DNA of 25,579 bases from Bacteroidales bacterium (GCA_004557315.1 SFEH01000021.1:1-25579); one strand, 5' to 3'. Positions 14,227 to 22,798 are shown, numbered from the stretch's first letter. Made by a program: numbers and translations. The notes: generated from the sequence alone by a model not told the origin.

Positions 14227-17016
14227 TTATTCTTCAACTGGGATTTCTGGAGCCTGTGACTCTTCACCCTCATTCTCTTCCTGGAGCGATGGGTCTGGTT
14301 CCTCCTCCTTCATTACCCTGCAGACGCTGGCAATGACATCGTTCTTCTTGCTGAGATCGATGAGCTTCACGCCCTGTGTCGCACGACCCATGACACGCAC
14401 TGTATCAATGTGCATGCGAATCACGATGCCCGACTTGTTGATGATCATCAGGTCGTCGTCGTCAGTTACTGCCTTGAGGGCAATCACTGCACCAGTCTTC
14501 TCAGTGATCTGCATTGTCTTGACACCCTTTCCACCACGGTTAGTGACGCGATAGTCAGCCATGTCCGAACGCTTGCCATAGCCGTTTTCGCTGACTACGA
14601 GAATCGACTTGTTGGCATCGACCGAGAGATCCACGTCATGAGCGCGGGCATTGTCGTTGGTCACCACTTCCTCATCGTCCGATTCGTCGGCTCCATCTGC
14701 AGTTTCGTCTTGTGGTTCCTCACTGAAGTCTTCGTCGGCGAAGAGAGAGTCGTCGAAGAGAGAATCGCTCTGTGGCTTTTCAGCAGTCTCTGTTGCCTCT
14801 ATTGTGTCTTCTATTGTCTCGAGATCTGCTGTCTCTCCGGCCGCGAGGTCGGCACGGTGAAGAGCTATCATGCCGATAACCTCATCGTTGTCGTCATCGA
14901 GCTTGAGACCACGCACACCCGTTGCCACACGACCCATGGTGCGAACCTTGTCTTCTGGGAAGGTGATGGCACGTCCGTTGCGGTTGGCCATGACGATGTG
15001 CTGCCAGCCATCGGTGAGAGTGACTGCAACAACCGCGTCGCCCTCCTGAAGGTTGATGGCGATGATACCGTTGGCACGCGGACGGGCATAAGCAGCGAGC
15101 TTGGTCTTCTTGACGATACCGCGCTTGGTGGCAAAGACAAGATAATGCTCGTTGTTGAACTCATGATCCTTGAACGAGTTGATCTTGATGAACGCTGTCA
15201 CCTTGTCGTCTTCGGTGACGTTGAGCATATTCTGGATAGCACGACCCTTCTGGTTCTTGGCATATTCTGGAATCTCATAGACCTTCATCCAGAACGCACG
15301 GCCCTTCTCGGTGAAGAACATGATCCAATTGTGGTTCTTCGCGCTATACATATATTCAATAAAGTCAGAGTCGCGAGTGCCGCTTCCCTTGCTTCCTACG
15401 CCGCCACGGCCCTGTGCCTTGAAGTCGCTCAACTTGGTGCGCTTGATATAACCCATGTGGCTGACTGTGATGACCACATCGTCGTTAGGAATGAGATCCT
15501 CCTCATTGAAGTTGCCGCCAAAGTAGTTGATCTCTGTCTTGCGCTCGTCGCCAAACTTCTCCTTGATCTCTGTCATCTCATCGCGAACCACCTTCATACA
15601 GAGAACGTCGTCGGCAAGGATTGACTTGAGATATGCAATGAGGTTCATCACATCCTCATACTGCTTGTGCAGATCCTCGATGCGGAGACCAGTGAGCTGG
15701 CTCAATCGCATATCGACAATGGCCTTCGACTGGATCTCGTCGATGTTGAAACGAGCCTCCAAGTTGCGCTGTGCATCGGCTGGGGTGCGGCTTGCACGGA
15801 TGATGCGAACCACCTCGTCGATATTGTCGCAGGCAATGATGAGAGCCTCAAGGATGTGAGCGCGTTTCTCTGCCTCATTGAGGTCAAACTTGGTGCGGCG
15901 AATCACCACCTCATGACGGTGAGCCACGAAGTATGTGATGAGGTCCTTAAGGTTGAGCAGCTTTGGCATGCCAAGTGCCTGTGGATGTCCTGGGATTGGC
16001 ACGAGAGCGATATTGTTTACGCTGAAATTCGACTGCAACTCGGTCATCTTGAAGAGCTTGTTGAGCAATACATTGGCATTGACTCCCTTCTTCACATCGA
16101 TCACGATGCGCATACCCTGACGGTCTGACTCGTCGTTGACATTGGCAATGCCCTCGATCTTCTTGTCGTCCGAGAGCTGTGCAATGTGCTTGATCAGCTC
16201 TGCCTTGTTGACTCCGTAAGGAATCTCAGTAGCAATGATTCGCTCATTGCCGCCTTCAGTCTCGATCTCTGTTTTCGCGCGAATCACTACTCGTCCGCGA
16301 CCAGTCTCGTAGGCATCCTTCACGCCGTCGTAGCCGTAGATGATACCGCCAGTAGGAAAGTCAGGAGCCTTGATATATTGCATGAGTTCAGGGATGGTGA
16401 TGTCAGGATTGTCGATATATGCGCAGATACCATCGATCACCTCCGAGAGGTTGTGAGTCGGCATATTGGTTGCCATACCTACGGCGATACCATTGGCACC
16501 ATTGACGAGGAGCGTAGGAATGCGTGTAGGCAGCACCTTTGGTTCCATGTGGTCATTCGAGAAATTAGGCATCATATCCACCGTATCCTTCTCAATGTCG
16601 CGAAGCATCTCTTCGCTGATCTTTGAGAGACGTGCCTCTGTATAACGCATGGCAGCTGCGCCATCGCCATCGACCGATCCGAAGTTACCTTGACCATCGA
16701 CCTGAAGGTAACGGAGGTTCCAAGGCTGCGCCATGCGGACGAGAGCTCCATAGACCGAGCTGTCGCCATGAGGGTGATACTTACCAAGCACCTCACCCAC
16801 TATACGTGCACATTTCTTTGTTGGCTTGTCGTATGTGTTGCCAAGCTCGTTCATTCCGTACAATACACGGCGATGAACAGGTTTAAAGCCATCGCGCACA
16901 TCCGGAAGTGCTCGTGCTACGATGACCGACATTGAATAATCGATATAGGATGAACGCATCTCTTCTTCGATGTTCACCTTAATGATTCGATCATTATTCA
17001 AGTAGTTTTCTTCCAT
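14227..17016 (-). CDS. gyrA: DNA gyrase subunit A
   Basis: The 929-residue protein is the breakage-reunion subunit of DNA gyrase. The N-terminal domain opens with EEEMRSSYIDYSMSVIVARA and carries the catalytic Tyr125 in AAAMRYTEARL. The quinolone-resistance region is HPHGDSSVYGALVRMAQPW; Ser86 matches E. coli Ser83 and Gly90 matches Asp87. The C-terminal beta-pinwheel starts near 520, with a degenerate GyrA box, QGRGGVGSKG, and a second NRGGKG further on. Two oddities: an acidic insert of about 68 residues (about 722-789) within the pinwheel, and an acidic C-terminal tail. The start is set at MEENYLNNDR (17016); the open frame extends 29 codons further into the promoter region. ParC was considered and rejected on the GyrA box and N-terminal similarity. 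Confidence 0.96.
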   Translation of the reverse strand: MEENYLNNDRIIKVNIEEEMRSSYIDYSMSVIVARALPDVRDGFKPVHRRVLYGMNELGNTYDKPTKKCARIVGEVLGKYHPHGDSSVYGALVRMAQPWNLRYLQVDGQGNFGSVDGDGAAAMRYTEARLSKISEEMLRDIEKDTVDMMPNFSNDHMEPKVLPTRIPTLLVNGANGIAVGMATNMPTHNLSEVIDGICAYIDNPDITIPELMQYIKAPDFPTGGIIYGYDGVKDAYETGRGRVVIRAKTEIETEGGNERIIATEIPYGVNKAELIKHIAQLSDDKKIEGIANVNDESDRQGMRIVIDVKKGVNANVLLNKLFKMTELQSNFSVNNIALVPIPGHPQALGMPKLLNLKDLITYFVAHRHEVVIRRTKFDLNEAEKRAHILEALIIACDNIDEVVRIIRASRTPADAQRNLEARFNIDEIQSKAIVDMRLSQLTGLRIEDLHKQYEDVMNLIAYLKSILADDVLCMKVVRDEMTEIKEKFGDERKTEINYFGGNFNEEDLIPNDDVVITVSHMGYIKRTKLSDFKAQGRGGVGSKGSGTRDSDFIEYMYSAKNHNWIMFFTEKGRAFWMKVYEIPEYAKNQKGRAIQNMLNVTEDDKVTAFIKINSFKDHEFNNEHYLVFATKRGIVKKTKLAAYARPRANGIIAINLQEGDAVVAVTLTDGWQHIVMANRNGRAITFPEDKVRTMGRVATGVRGLKLDDDNDEVIGMIALHRADLAAGETADLETIEDTIEATETAEKPQSDSLFDDSLFADEDFSEEPQDETADGADESDDEEVVTNDNARAHDVDLSVDANKSILVVSENGYGKRSDMADYRVTNRGGKGVKTMQITEKTGAVIALKAVTDDDDLMIINKSGIVIRMHIDTVRVMGRATQGVKLIDLSKKNDVIASVCRVMKEEEPDPSLQEENEGEESQAPEIPVEE

Positions 17017-17050
17017 TATTAATATTGATTTTTTCCTTTTATTTAGCGCA

Positions 17051-17058
17051 CAAATATA
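17051..17058 (-). promoter_or_regulatory. Promoter -7 box for gyrA
   Basis: On the minus strand TATATTTG fits the Bacteroidetes TAnnTTTG box, 34 bp upstream of the gyrA ATG. A weak TGTTG lies 20 bp further upstream. It falls between the divergent gyrA and folC genes. Confidence 0.6.
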
Positions 17059-17163
17059 CGCAAAAAATATTAGACCGACAACAAAAGATGCCGAAATTCG
17101 CATTTTAAGGGGTCTATTTTCGATTTTATAACAGTTTTCGACACCCTGTCGATGAAAAAATTA

Positions 17164-17172
17164 TATCTTTGC
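17164..17172 (+). promoter_or_regulatory. Promoter -7 box for folC
   Basis: TATCTTTGC matches TAnnTTTGC exactly and lies 23 bp before the chosen folC ATG. A TTG start at 17169 would fall inside this box, which argues for the ATG at 17196. Confidence 0.65.
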
Positions 17173-17195
17173 AGAACGAAAATAAACAACGAAAT

Positions 17196-18491
17196 ATGAC
17201 ATATCAGGAAACTTTGGACTTTTTGTACGGTCAATTGCCCGTCTTCGAAAACGTTGGTGCCCACGCCTACAAGCCAGGGCTGGAACGTGTGCTCGAGATG
17301 GATCGAATCCTTGGCGAACCACATAAGAAATACAAGACCATCCACGTGGCAGGAACCAACGGCAAGGGCTCTTGCTCCCACACCATCGCATCCATCCTTC
17401 AGGAGGCTGGCATGAAGGTTGGACTGTTCACCTCGCCTCACCTTCTCGACTTTGCCGAACGCATCCGTGTCAATGGCTCTCCCATCGACCACGACTATGT
17501 GGTGGAGTGGACGGCTCGCAACTACGACAGGATAAAAGACCTGCAGCCGAGCTTCTTCGAACTTGCCACCATGATGGGCTTCTGCTACTTCGCCGACATG
17601 GGCGTTGAGATAGCCGTGATCGAAGTGGGTTTGGGCGGAAGGCTTGACAGTACCAACATCATCAGCCCCGTGCTTTCAGTCATCACCAACATATCGTTCG
17701 ACCACACCCAGTTCCTCGGCACCACCCTTCCGCAGATTGCTGCCGAGAAGGCGGGTATCATGAAGCCTGGTGTGCCTTGCGTGATTGGCGAATGTGACGA
17801 CGATGCCGTGAGAGGAGTGTATGAGCAGAAAGCCGAACGTGTAGGAGTGTCGAAGCTCACCTTTGCGTCCGACTATCCGCAGATAGTGTGGGTGCGCCAA
17901 TGCTTCGGCAATGACATGCACAACGAGTACGAGACCATCAACAACGGCATGATCGAGAGTCCGCTGATGGGTGCCTGCCAGCCAAAGAACGCCAACACCA
18001 TCCTCGCTGCCATCCATCAGCTCAACCTCAACGGATATAAAATATCTGACGAAGTTCTGGCTCAAGGCTTTAAGAATGTCATCGACAACACCCATCTGAT
18101 GGGCCGATGGCAGACGCTCTCAACCTCGCCACGAGTGATCTGCGACACTGGCCACAACGAAGGCTGTTTCCGCTATCTCGGCAAGCAGCTCCAGCAAATC
18201 ATCAACCGCGAAGGCCGCCTCAACATAGTCTTCGGAATGGTGAGCGATAAGGACATCTCGGCAGTGCTCCGACTCTTGCCGCAAGATGCCGAATACTTCT
18301 TCTGCAATGCTCCTACCCCACGCGCCCTGCCAGCTTCGGAACTACAGGCCATGGCAGCCCAGTTCGGACTCAAGGGCAAGACCTATCCTTCGGTCAGCGA
18401 GGCCTACGATGCAGCCGTTTCTGATGGCGTTACAACCTTTGTTGGAGGCAGCAACTTCATCGTTTGCGAGATTTTGAGAAGATTTTCTTAG
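17196..18491 (+). CDS. folC: Bifunctional dihydrofolate / folylpolyglutamate synthase
   Basis: The 431-residue Mur-ligase-family enzyme adds glutamate to dihydropteroate and/or reduced folates using ATP, in the cytoplasm. The N-terminal ATP site is GTNGKGS at residues 53-59, followed by the folate-binding stretch FTSPHLLDFAERIRVNG. The central domain includes EVGLGGRLDSTNII and ITNISFDHTQFLGTTLPQIA, typical of the family. The C-terminal Rossmann-like domain includes RVICDTGHNEGCF (a family variant of the DGAHN motif) and FGMVSDKDI. Length fits FolC. The ATG at 17196 lies just downstream of a promoter box. Divergent from gyrA, and followed by fbp with a separate promoter. Whether it has both activities cannot be told here. 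Confidence 0.95.
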   Translation: MTYQETLDFLYGQLPVFENVGAHAYKPGLERVLEMDRILGEPHKKYKTIHVAGTNGKGSCSHTIASILQEAGMKVGLFTSPHLLDFAERIRVNGSPIDHDYVVEWTARNYDRIKDLQPSFFELATMMGFCYFADMGVEIAVIEVGLGGRLDSTNIISPVLSVITNISFDHTQFLGTTLPQIAAEKAGIMKPGVPCVIGECDDDAVRGVYEQKAERVGVSKLTFASDYPQIVWVRQCFGNDMHNEYETINNGMIESPLMGACQPKNANTILAAIHQLNLNGYKISDEVLAQGFKNVIDNTHLMGRWQTLSTSPRVICDTGHNEGCFRYLGKQLQQIINREGRLNIVFGMVSDKDISAVLRLLPQDAEYFFCNAPTPRALPASELQAMAAQFGLKGKTYPSVSEAYDAAVSDGVTTFVGGSNFIVCEILRRFS

Positions 18492-18497
18492 AAAAGT

Positions 18498-18529
18498 TTT
18501 GCTGCAAAGGCAAAAAATATTAAATTTGC
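18498..18529 (+). promoter_or_regulatory. Bacteroidetes-type promoter for fbp
   Basis: TTTG at 18498-18501, a 19-bp spacer and TAAATTTGC at 18521-18529 match the Bacteroidetes consensus without a mismatch. It begins 6 bp after the folC stop and lies 29 bp before the fbp ATG. Confidence 0.82.
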
Positions 18530-18558
18530 GGCGAAAAAGCATAACACAGAACAACAAA

Positions 18559-20544
18559 ATGACAAAACACATTAGTCTTGAAGATGTAAAAGCAGATGCC
18601 CGGTATCTGAGACTCCTTGCCGAGAAGTTCCCGACAATATCCAGCGCGGCTACCGAAATCATCAACCTCGAGGCAATACTGAGCTTGCCTAAGGGAACAG
18701 AACACTTCCTGTCAGATCTCCATGGCGAATCGACAGCCTTCACCCATGTGCTGAAGAACGCTTCGGGTGTGATCCGACGCAAGGTCGATGAGGTCTTCGG
18801 CATGACCATGCGCGAAGCCGACAAGAACGAGCTCTGCACACTCATATATTATCCAGAAGAGAAACTGAAACTGGTTCGCGAGACCGAAAAGGATCTCGAC
18901 GACTGGTACCGAATCACCCTCCATCAGGTGGTCGAGGTGGCACGTGTCGTCTCGGTCAAGTATTCACGCTCGAAGGTGCGCAAGCTGCTCACAGAAGACT
19001 TCGCCTATGTGATCGAGGAGCTCCTCCACGAATCGGTGACCGAAGCCGACCGTCAGGACTATTACAACGCCATCATCAACTCGATAGTCGATATCAACCG
19101 TGCCGACGAGCTGATAGTGGCAATATGCAACCTCATCCACGCCCTTGTCATCGACACGCTCCACATCGTAGGCGACATCTTCGACCGCGGTCCTGGAGCA
19201 GGCAAGATCATGGAGCTGCTGTGCAACTACCACGACTTCGACATCCAGTGGGGCAACCACGACATCGAATGGATGGGCGCTGCTGCTGGCAATGCGGCTC
19301 TCATCGCCACCGTGCTGCGCGTGTCAATCCGCTATGCCAACGTTGAGACGCTCGAAGAGGGTTATTCGATCAATCTCCTCCCTCTCGCCACTCTCGCCAT
19401 CGACACCTATGGCAACGACCCTTGCACGCAGTTCTTGACCAAAGACTTCGAGAACAACCCTCGACTGAAGCGTTCGGCAATGCTCATGGCTCGAATGCAC
19501 AAGGCAATATCGATCATCCAATTCAAGCTCGAAGGCCAGATCATCAAGCGCCATCCTGAATACCACATGGACGACCGCCTGCTGCTCGACAAGATCGACC
19601 CTGAGAAGGGTACGATAAGAATCGGCGACAAGGTCTATCCGCTGACCGATACCTATCTTCCATCGATTGACTGGAACGACCCTTACAAGCTCTGCCCGGG
19701 CGAACAGATAGTCATGGATCAGCTCCTTCACTCATTCCGCCACAGCGAGCGCCTTCAGAAGCACCTGCGCTGCCTCTACCAACACGGTTCGCTCTTCCTC
19801 ACCCGCAACAACTGCCTGCTTTATCATGCGGCCATCCCTCTCAACGGTGATGGTTCGTTCAAGGAGGTCGAGGTGCGCGGCAAGAAATACAAAGGTCGCG
19901 AGCTCATGGAGAATATCGACCAGGTGATCCGCGAAGCATATTTCGCACCAGTGGGCACGGCATTGCGCAACGACTCGCTCGACTATATGTGGTACCTGTG
20001 GTGCGGCGCTGACTCTCCGCTCTACCACAAGGACAAGATGACTACCTTCGAACGCTATTTCATCGCCGACAAGGAGACATACAAGGAGGTGAAGGGCGCA
20101 TACTACGTGCGTGCCAACGAGAAGGAGACCTGCGCACGCATCCTTGAGGAGTTCGGACTCGACCCAAAGAAGTCGCGCATCATCAACGGCCACACTCCAG
20201 TGCGCACCCTCAAGGGCGAGACACCTGTGCGTGCAGGTGGCATGCGACTGGTCATCGACGGCGGTTTCTCAAAGCCTTATCACGAGACGACAGGCATCGC
20301 CGGCTATACGCTCATCTACAATAGCCACGGCATTCAGCTAGTCGAACACGAGTCGTTCGAGACCAAGGAAAAGGCAATACGCGAAGGCACCGACATTCAT
20401 AGCCGCGTGCAGCTTGAAGAGTTCAAGTATCATCGCATGCTCGTGCGCGACACCGACCGTGGCCATGAACTCGAGGAGCAGATCTTGAACCTTCAGAAGC
20501 TGCTCATGGCATACAGACATGGCGTGATAAAGGAAAAAGTATAA
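18559..20544 (+). CDS. fbp: Fructose-1,6-bisphosphatase, class III
   Basis: The 661-residue protein hydrolyses fructose 1,6-bisphosphate to fructose 6-phosphate in gluconeogenesis. It belongs to the large class III enzymes of Firmicutes and Bacteroidetes, which carry a metallophosphoesterase fold. The metal-binding signatures are visible in order: SDLHGE (52-57), GDIFDRG (205-211) and GNHD (232-235); later INGHTPV gives a further His ligand. Length is close to the family norm. The ATG at 18559 is preferred because it begins the typical N-terminus just after a good promoter; the open frame extends 20 codons upstream into that promoter. An octamer repeat element begins three bases after the stop. 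Confidence 0.96.
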   Translation: MTKHISLEDVKADARYLRLLAEKFPTISSAATEIINLEAILSLPKGTEHFLSDLHGESTAFTHVLKNASGVIRRKVDEVFGMTMREADKNELCTLIYYPEEKLKLVRETEKDLDDWYRITLHQVVEVARVVSVKYSRSKVRKLLTEDFAYVIEELLHESVTEADRQDYYNAIINSIVDINRADELIVAICNLIHALVIDTLHIVGDIFDRGPGAGKIMELLCNYHDFDIQWGNHDIEWMGAAAGNAALIATVLRVSIRYANVETLEEGYSINLLPLATLAIDTYGNDPCTQFLTKDFENNPRLKRSAMLMARMHKAISIIQFKLEGQIIKRHPEYHMDDRLLLDKIDPEKGTIRIGDKVYPLTDTYLPSIDWNDPYKLCPGEQIVMDQLLHSFRHSERLQKHLRCLYQHGSLFLTRNNCLLYHAAIPLNGDGSFKEVEVRGKKYKGRELMENIDQVIREAYFAPVGTALRNDSLDYMWYLWCGADSPLYHKDKMTTFERYFIADKETYKEVKGAYYVRANEKETCARILEEFGLDPKKSRIINGHTPVRTLKGETPVRAGGMRLVIDGGFSKPYHETTGIAGYTLIYNSHGIQLVEHESFETKEKAIREGTDIHSRVQLEEFKYHRMLVRDTDRGHELEEQILNLQKLLMAYRHGVIKEKV

Positions 20545-20546
20545 CC

Positions 20547-20640
20547 ATGAGGTTTTGAGGTTATTAGGTTATGAGGTTAAGACGTAGCTTCGCACTGTCA
20601 GAAAACCTTAAGACCTTATAACCTTAAAACCTTAAAACCT
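20547..20640. repeat. Octamer-armed inverted repeat with GCGAAGC core
   Basis: The left arm is four octamers at 20547-20578 (ATGAGGTT, TTGAGGTT, ATTAGGTT, ATGAGGTT). The right arm at 20604-20640 is four and a half octamers in the opposite sense (AACCTTAA, GACCTTAT, AACCTTAA, AACCTTAA). The 25-nt core contains GCTTCGC at 20587-20593, so the GCGAAGC heptamer is on the minus strand, preceded there by TGACAGT. The element fills the gap between fbp and holB and ends 8 bp before the holB start. It is the most regular copy of the family. Confidence 0.9.
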
Positions 20641-20648
20641 AAAAAAAA

Positions 20649-21779
20649 TTGGGGGCTTCAAATTTAATAGGACAAAAAGAATACCTTGACTCTCTGAAAA
20701 TGGCAATCGACAACGATCGGTTGCCACATGCCTTGCTTATCTCTGGCAGCGAAGGTACAGGCGGACTGGCTATGGCATTTGCCATGGCTCAATATCTAAT
20801 ATGCCCAGAGAAACAGGACGGTGAGGCATGCGGCACTTGTCCGCAATGCGTGCAGCTCGGCAAGCTTCAGCACCCAGACGTGCATTTCGTGTTTCCCGTA
20901 GTCAAGAAAGAGGGCAAGGATACCATCAGCATCGACTATATGGCTGAATGGCGCGATGCCTTCCTCAACAATCAGTACCTAACCCTCAACGAATGGGTGT
21001 CGGCATCGAGTGCCGAGAACAAGCAGGCGCAGATCTTTGTTGCTGAATCCAACCATATTGTCAAAGAATTATCGACCAAGCCGTTCGAGTCCGACTATCG
21101 TGTCATGATCATCTGGCTGCCCGAGAAGATGCGCGAAGATGCTGCCAACAAACTGCTCAAGATCATCGAGGAACCGTACGAAAAGACACATATCATCATG
21201 GTGAGCGAAGAACCCGAACACATCATCGGCACCATCCAGAGCCGCGTGCAGCGCATCAACCTTCCTCCTATCGCCGACACCGACATCGAGCAGGCACTGA
21301 TAAGCAACTTCGGATGCTCGCACGATGATGCTAAAGACTACGCACGAATGTCGCACGGCAGCTATGTGGCAGCAGTGAAGCTGATGAACGATGACGAGGA
21401 GCGAAAATACTTCTTCACAAAGTTCTGCGAGATGATGCGATTGAGTTATGCCAAGCGACTCTTTGATATGAAAGACTGGAGTGTGGAGCTGTCAGGCATA
21501 GGCCGAGAGCGACAGAAGGCCTTTCTGCAATACTCGCAGCAGATGATCCGCGAGAACTTCATCATGAACTTCAACAACCCCGAGCTCAACTACATGAGCG
21601 AAGGTGAACGCGAATTTTCAAGCCGTTTTCACGCATTTGTTAACCACAATAACGTGGTCGGCATCATGGACGAACTGGCATCGGCAGAGAAAGACATCAT
21701 GCAGAACGTCAATGCCAAGATAGTGTTCTTCGACCTTTCTCTCAAGTTGATCATGCTGCTCAAAAGCGCAAATAATTGA
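20649..21779 (+). CDS. holB: DNA polymerase III delta-prime subunit
   Basis: The 376-residue protein is a clamp-loader AAA+ subunit for chromosome replication. The N-terminus aligns with DnaX/HolB proteins (NLIGQKEYLDSL, RLPHALLISG). The P-loop equivalent reads GSEGTGG and lacks the lysine, as expected for a non-ATP-binding delta-prime. Four cysteines (52, 61, 64, 67) form the zinc module that follows. NKLLKIIEEP and IQSRVQRI match the conserved region and sensor/SRC area. The only usable start is TTG at 20649: a stop lies at 20640-20642 and the next ATG would remove the IGQ region. This start gives exactly the family spacing to IGQ. The preceding bases are a repeat element, not a recognisable promoter. 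Confidence 0.9.
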   Translation: MGASNLIGQKEYLDSLKMAIDNDRLPHALLISGSEGTGGLAMAFAMAQYLICPEKQDGEACGTCPQCVQLGKLQHPDVHFVFPVVKKEGKDTISIDYMAEWRDAFLNNQYLTLNEWVSASSAENKQAQIFVAESNHIVKELSTKPFESDYRVMIIWLPEKMREDAANKLLKIIEEPYEKTHIIMVSEEPEHIIGTIQSRVQRINLPPIADTDIEQALISNFGCSHDDAKDYARMSHGSYVAAVKLMNDDEERKYFFTKFCEMMRLSYAKRLFDMKDWSVELSGIGRERQKAFLQYSQQMIRENFIMNFNNPELNYMSEGEREFSSRFHAFVNHNNVVGIMDELASAEKDIMQNVNAKIVFFDLSLKLIMLLKSANN

Positions 21780-21863
21780 CACTTACAGTTGGCAGATAGC
21801 CATAATTAGAAGAAAATATCGACTATTATATGATTTTCGAACAAATAATCAAAAGATTATTGT

Positions 21864-21871
21864 TAACTTTG
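21864..21871 (+). promoter_or_regulatory. Promoter -7 box for rpoD
   Basis: TAACTTTG matches the TAnnTTTG box, 50 bp before the rpoD ATG. A TTTC at 21835-21838 is the nearest -33 candidate but its spacing (25 bp) is too long. Confidence 0.5.
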
Positions 21872-21879
21872 TATGCTTT

Positions 21880-21899
21880 ATTGCTTTATTGCAAGCAAT
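21880..21899 (+). promoter_or_regulatory. Hairpin at the predicted 5' end of the rpoD transcript
   Basis: ATTGCTT (21880-21886) pairs with AAGCAAT (21893-21899) over a 6-nt loop. The stem starts 8 bp after the -7 box, so it would sit at or near the 5' end of the transcript, 22 bp before the ATG. A function is inferred only from position. Confidence 0.45.
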
Positions 21900-21921
21900 A
21901 GTTGCGCAATTTATTGACAAT

Positions 21922-22782
21922 ATGAGACAAATTAAAATCACTCAAAACATCACTCGAAGAACAGAAGAGTCGATTGAGTCCTATTTGACAGCGATCTCAA
22001 AGGAGCACATGGTAACCCCAGATGAAGAAGTGGACCTTGCTCAGAGAATTCACAAAGGAGATCACAAAGCACTGGATCAGTTGGTTCGCGCAAATCTTCG
22101 ATTCGTTGTTTCTGTTGCTAAGTTGTATCAGAATCAGGGTTTGAGTCTCTCCGACCTAATCAGCGAAGGAAACGTTGGCCTCGTGAAGGCCGCTGAAAAG
22201 TTCGATGAGACACGAGGTTTCAAGTTCATCTCATACGCAGTTTGGTGGATCCGCCAGAGCATCATGCAGGCTCTCAGCGAACAGGCTCGTATGGTGCGCC
22301 TCCCAGGTAATCAGAACAACCTCATTCGCCAGATTCGTGTAGTTCAGAATCGTTTTGAACAGGAAGAGAATCGTCCGGCTACCATCGACGAGATTGCCGA
22401 AGAGCTGGATGTAGCACCAGACAAGGTGCGCGAGACTATGTCGGCCAACAGCCGCGGCGTGAGTCTCGATTCTCCTCTCCAGGACGACGAAGACGGTACT
22501 CTGCTTGACGTCACTCCCGACAACAAGCTCGAAGCTACCGACAATAGTCTGAACAACGAGTCTCTCCGCATCGAACTCGACGCTTTGCTCAACAGCCTCC
22601 TCAAGGAACGCGAGGCATTGATCATCAAGCAGACCTTCGGTATCGATTGCCCAGAGAAATCACAGGAAGAAGTTAGTCAGGAACTCGGATTGACTCGCGA
22701 GCGTGTCCGCCAGATCCGTGAACGGGCGCTCCTTAAGATCCGCAAGAGCCCAAACGCAAAGCTTCTCTTAGCATATCTTTAA
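21922..22782 (+). CDS. rpoD: Primary sigma factor of Bacteroidetes type
   Basis: The 286-residue sigma-70 protein directs RNA polymerase to housekeeping promoters. It lacks region 1.1 and the long non-conserved insert of enteric RpoD, matching the short primary sigma of Bacteroides. Region 1.2 begins near ESIESYLTAISKEHMVTPDEE. Region 2 contains NLRFVVSVAKLYQNQGLSLS, LISEGNVGLVKAAEKFD and FISYAVWWIRQSIMQALSEQ. Region 3 follows (PATIDEIAEELDVAPDKV). Region 4 ends with SQEEVSQELGLTRERVRQIR, the helix-turn-helix for the -33 box. The ATG at 21922 gives the standard N-terminus MRQIKITQNIT; an upstream TTG at 21889 falls in a leader hairpin. It is followed by a strong terminator. Confidence 0.96.
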   Translation: MRQIKITQNITRRTEESIESYLTAISKEHMVTPDEEVDLAQRIHKGDHKALDQLVRANLRFVVSVAKLYQNQGLSLSDLISEGNVGLVKAAEKFDETRGFKFISYAVWWIRQSIMQALSEQARMVRLPGNQNNLIRQIRVVQNRFEQEENRPATIDEIAEELDVAPDKVRETMSANSRGVSLDSPLQDDEDGTLLDVTPDNKLEATDNSLNNESLRIELDALLNSLLKEREALIIKQTFGIDCPEKSQEEVSQELGLTRERVRQIRERALLKIRKSPNAKLLLAYL

Positions 22783-22798
22783 TCAAAGAAACAAGTCA

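Noticed and set aside
14410..15624. 404-residue plus-strand open frame
   Set aside because: It is antisense to gyrA in a conserved region. No promoter or family features were seen.
14227..17016. Topoisomerase IV subunit A (ParC) instead of GyrA
   Set aside because: The N-terminal sequence, the pinwheel blades and the GyrA-box-like segments fit GyrA better.
17169..17195. TTG start for folC
   Set aside because: It overlaps the TATCTTTGC promoter box, so it would precede the transcript start; the ATG at 17196 gives the normal N-terminus.
21889..21921. TTG start for rpoD
   Set aside because: It lies within the leader hairpin and adds residues absent from short Bacteroidetes sigma factors; the ATG at 21922 gives the usual start.
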